Shown here one piece after another: positions 30,365-30,600 of a DNA stretch of 30,600 nt (position 1 is its first letter; the number at the start of each line of letters is the position of its first letter). Both the position numbers and the translations under genes were made by a program. This DNA is from Mesotaenium endlicherianum. Its lineage: Eukaryota > Streptophyta > Zygnematophyceae > Zygnematales > Mesotaeniaceae. The DNA is taken from the NCBI GenBank assembly GCA_009602735.1, contig WELA01004336.1, positions 452,834 through 483,433 of the forward strand. Reading direction: 5' to 3'. The notes below the pieces were generated by a model that had not been told where the DNA came from, made no database searches, and saw only the letters and a list, made by a program, of their open reading frames with translations.

Positions 30365-30600
30365 GGGGACAAAGAGGGCTCTCACTCACCCACCCACCCC
30401 ACCCGCACAGGTAACAAGCCCCCATGGTGGTTTGGCACACGCGGGGCACCCCACAGAACAAGATTCCATTCGAAAGAACCCGTTCAAGTAGCAGGACAAA
30501 CATGAGAAAACGACACACCAGAGAGAGAGAGAGAGACCGCACCTGCATGCTGCTTGCAAGAGAGCGCCCAGGGAGGGGGAGAGGGGAGGGGGGGGTTTTG

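Larger units (their letters stand above)
28023..30600. repeat. Exact 2,578-bp duplicated segment, copy 2
   Basis: Identical to 25444-28021 in all blocks compared. It ends on the last base of the window, at the same base that precedes the N in copy 1, so it adds no new sequence beyond copy 1. This is what a small redundant contig appended to a larger one would look like. Confidence 0.95.

Noticed and set aside
1..30600. tRNA genes, rRNA or CRISPR arrays
   Set aside because: No T-loop/anticodon arrangement, rRNA core or spaced direct-repeat array was seen on either strand. The repeats present are microsatellites, minisatellites and one large duplication.

Overview
This window is nuclear DNA from a eukaryote, most likely a plant or green alga. 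The evidence is multi-exon genes with GT-AG introns, long AT-rich intergenic stretches beside very GC-rich coding islands, Ala/Gly/Ser/Pro-rich proteins, many microsatellites, and two protein kinases resembling the plant PEPRK2 / CDPK-related group. The species cannot be named from this sequence. No tRNA, rRNA, CRISPR array or bacterial-type operon was seen.

Layout. (1) 1-1315: the 3' end of a Sel1-repeat gene (+); its last intron carries a long alternating purine-pyrimidine tract. (2) 2167-2561: two diverged tandem copies of a roughly 190-bp noncoding repeat. (3) 3482-5005 (-): a complete single-exon PEPRK2-like Ser/Thr kinase of 507 residues, with the ATG at 5005. (4) 5006-10885: mostly AT-rich intergenic DNA. 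(5) 10886-13462 (+): a second, divergently oriented PEPRK2-like kinase of 858 residues, with a large low-complexity insert in its catalytic domain and DYG in place of DFG. (6) 13463-16685: a TAGG-rich 3' flank and intergenic DNA. (7) 16686-18703 (-): the last exons of an unrecognised gene; splice phases agree across its introns. (8) 19206-25443: intergenic DNA, strongly AT-rich from about 21.2 kb, with a weak LTR-like candidate. (9) 25444-28021 and 28023-30600: a 2,578-bp segment that appears base-for-base twice, separated only by one N. Each copy holds the same 3' exon (-) of an unrecognised, largely disordered protein.

How the parts relate. The two kinases are paralogues in head-to-head orientation. 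They share a basic KKRK-type motif near the N terminus, the kinase core and a Ser-rich tail, and both lack EF-hands. They probably arose by local duplication followed by divergence. The other genes show no obvious functional link to them.

Caution. The exact duplication at the right end begins straight after a single N and stops at the last base of the window. It looks more like an assembly redundancy than biology. Other single Ns lie at 17888 (in an exon) and 19403. No convincing new multi-gene system was found. The best leads are the insert-bearing DYG kinase and the two unrecognised disordered-protein genes.
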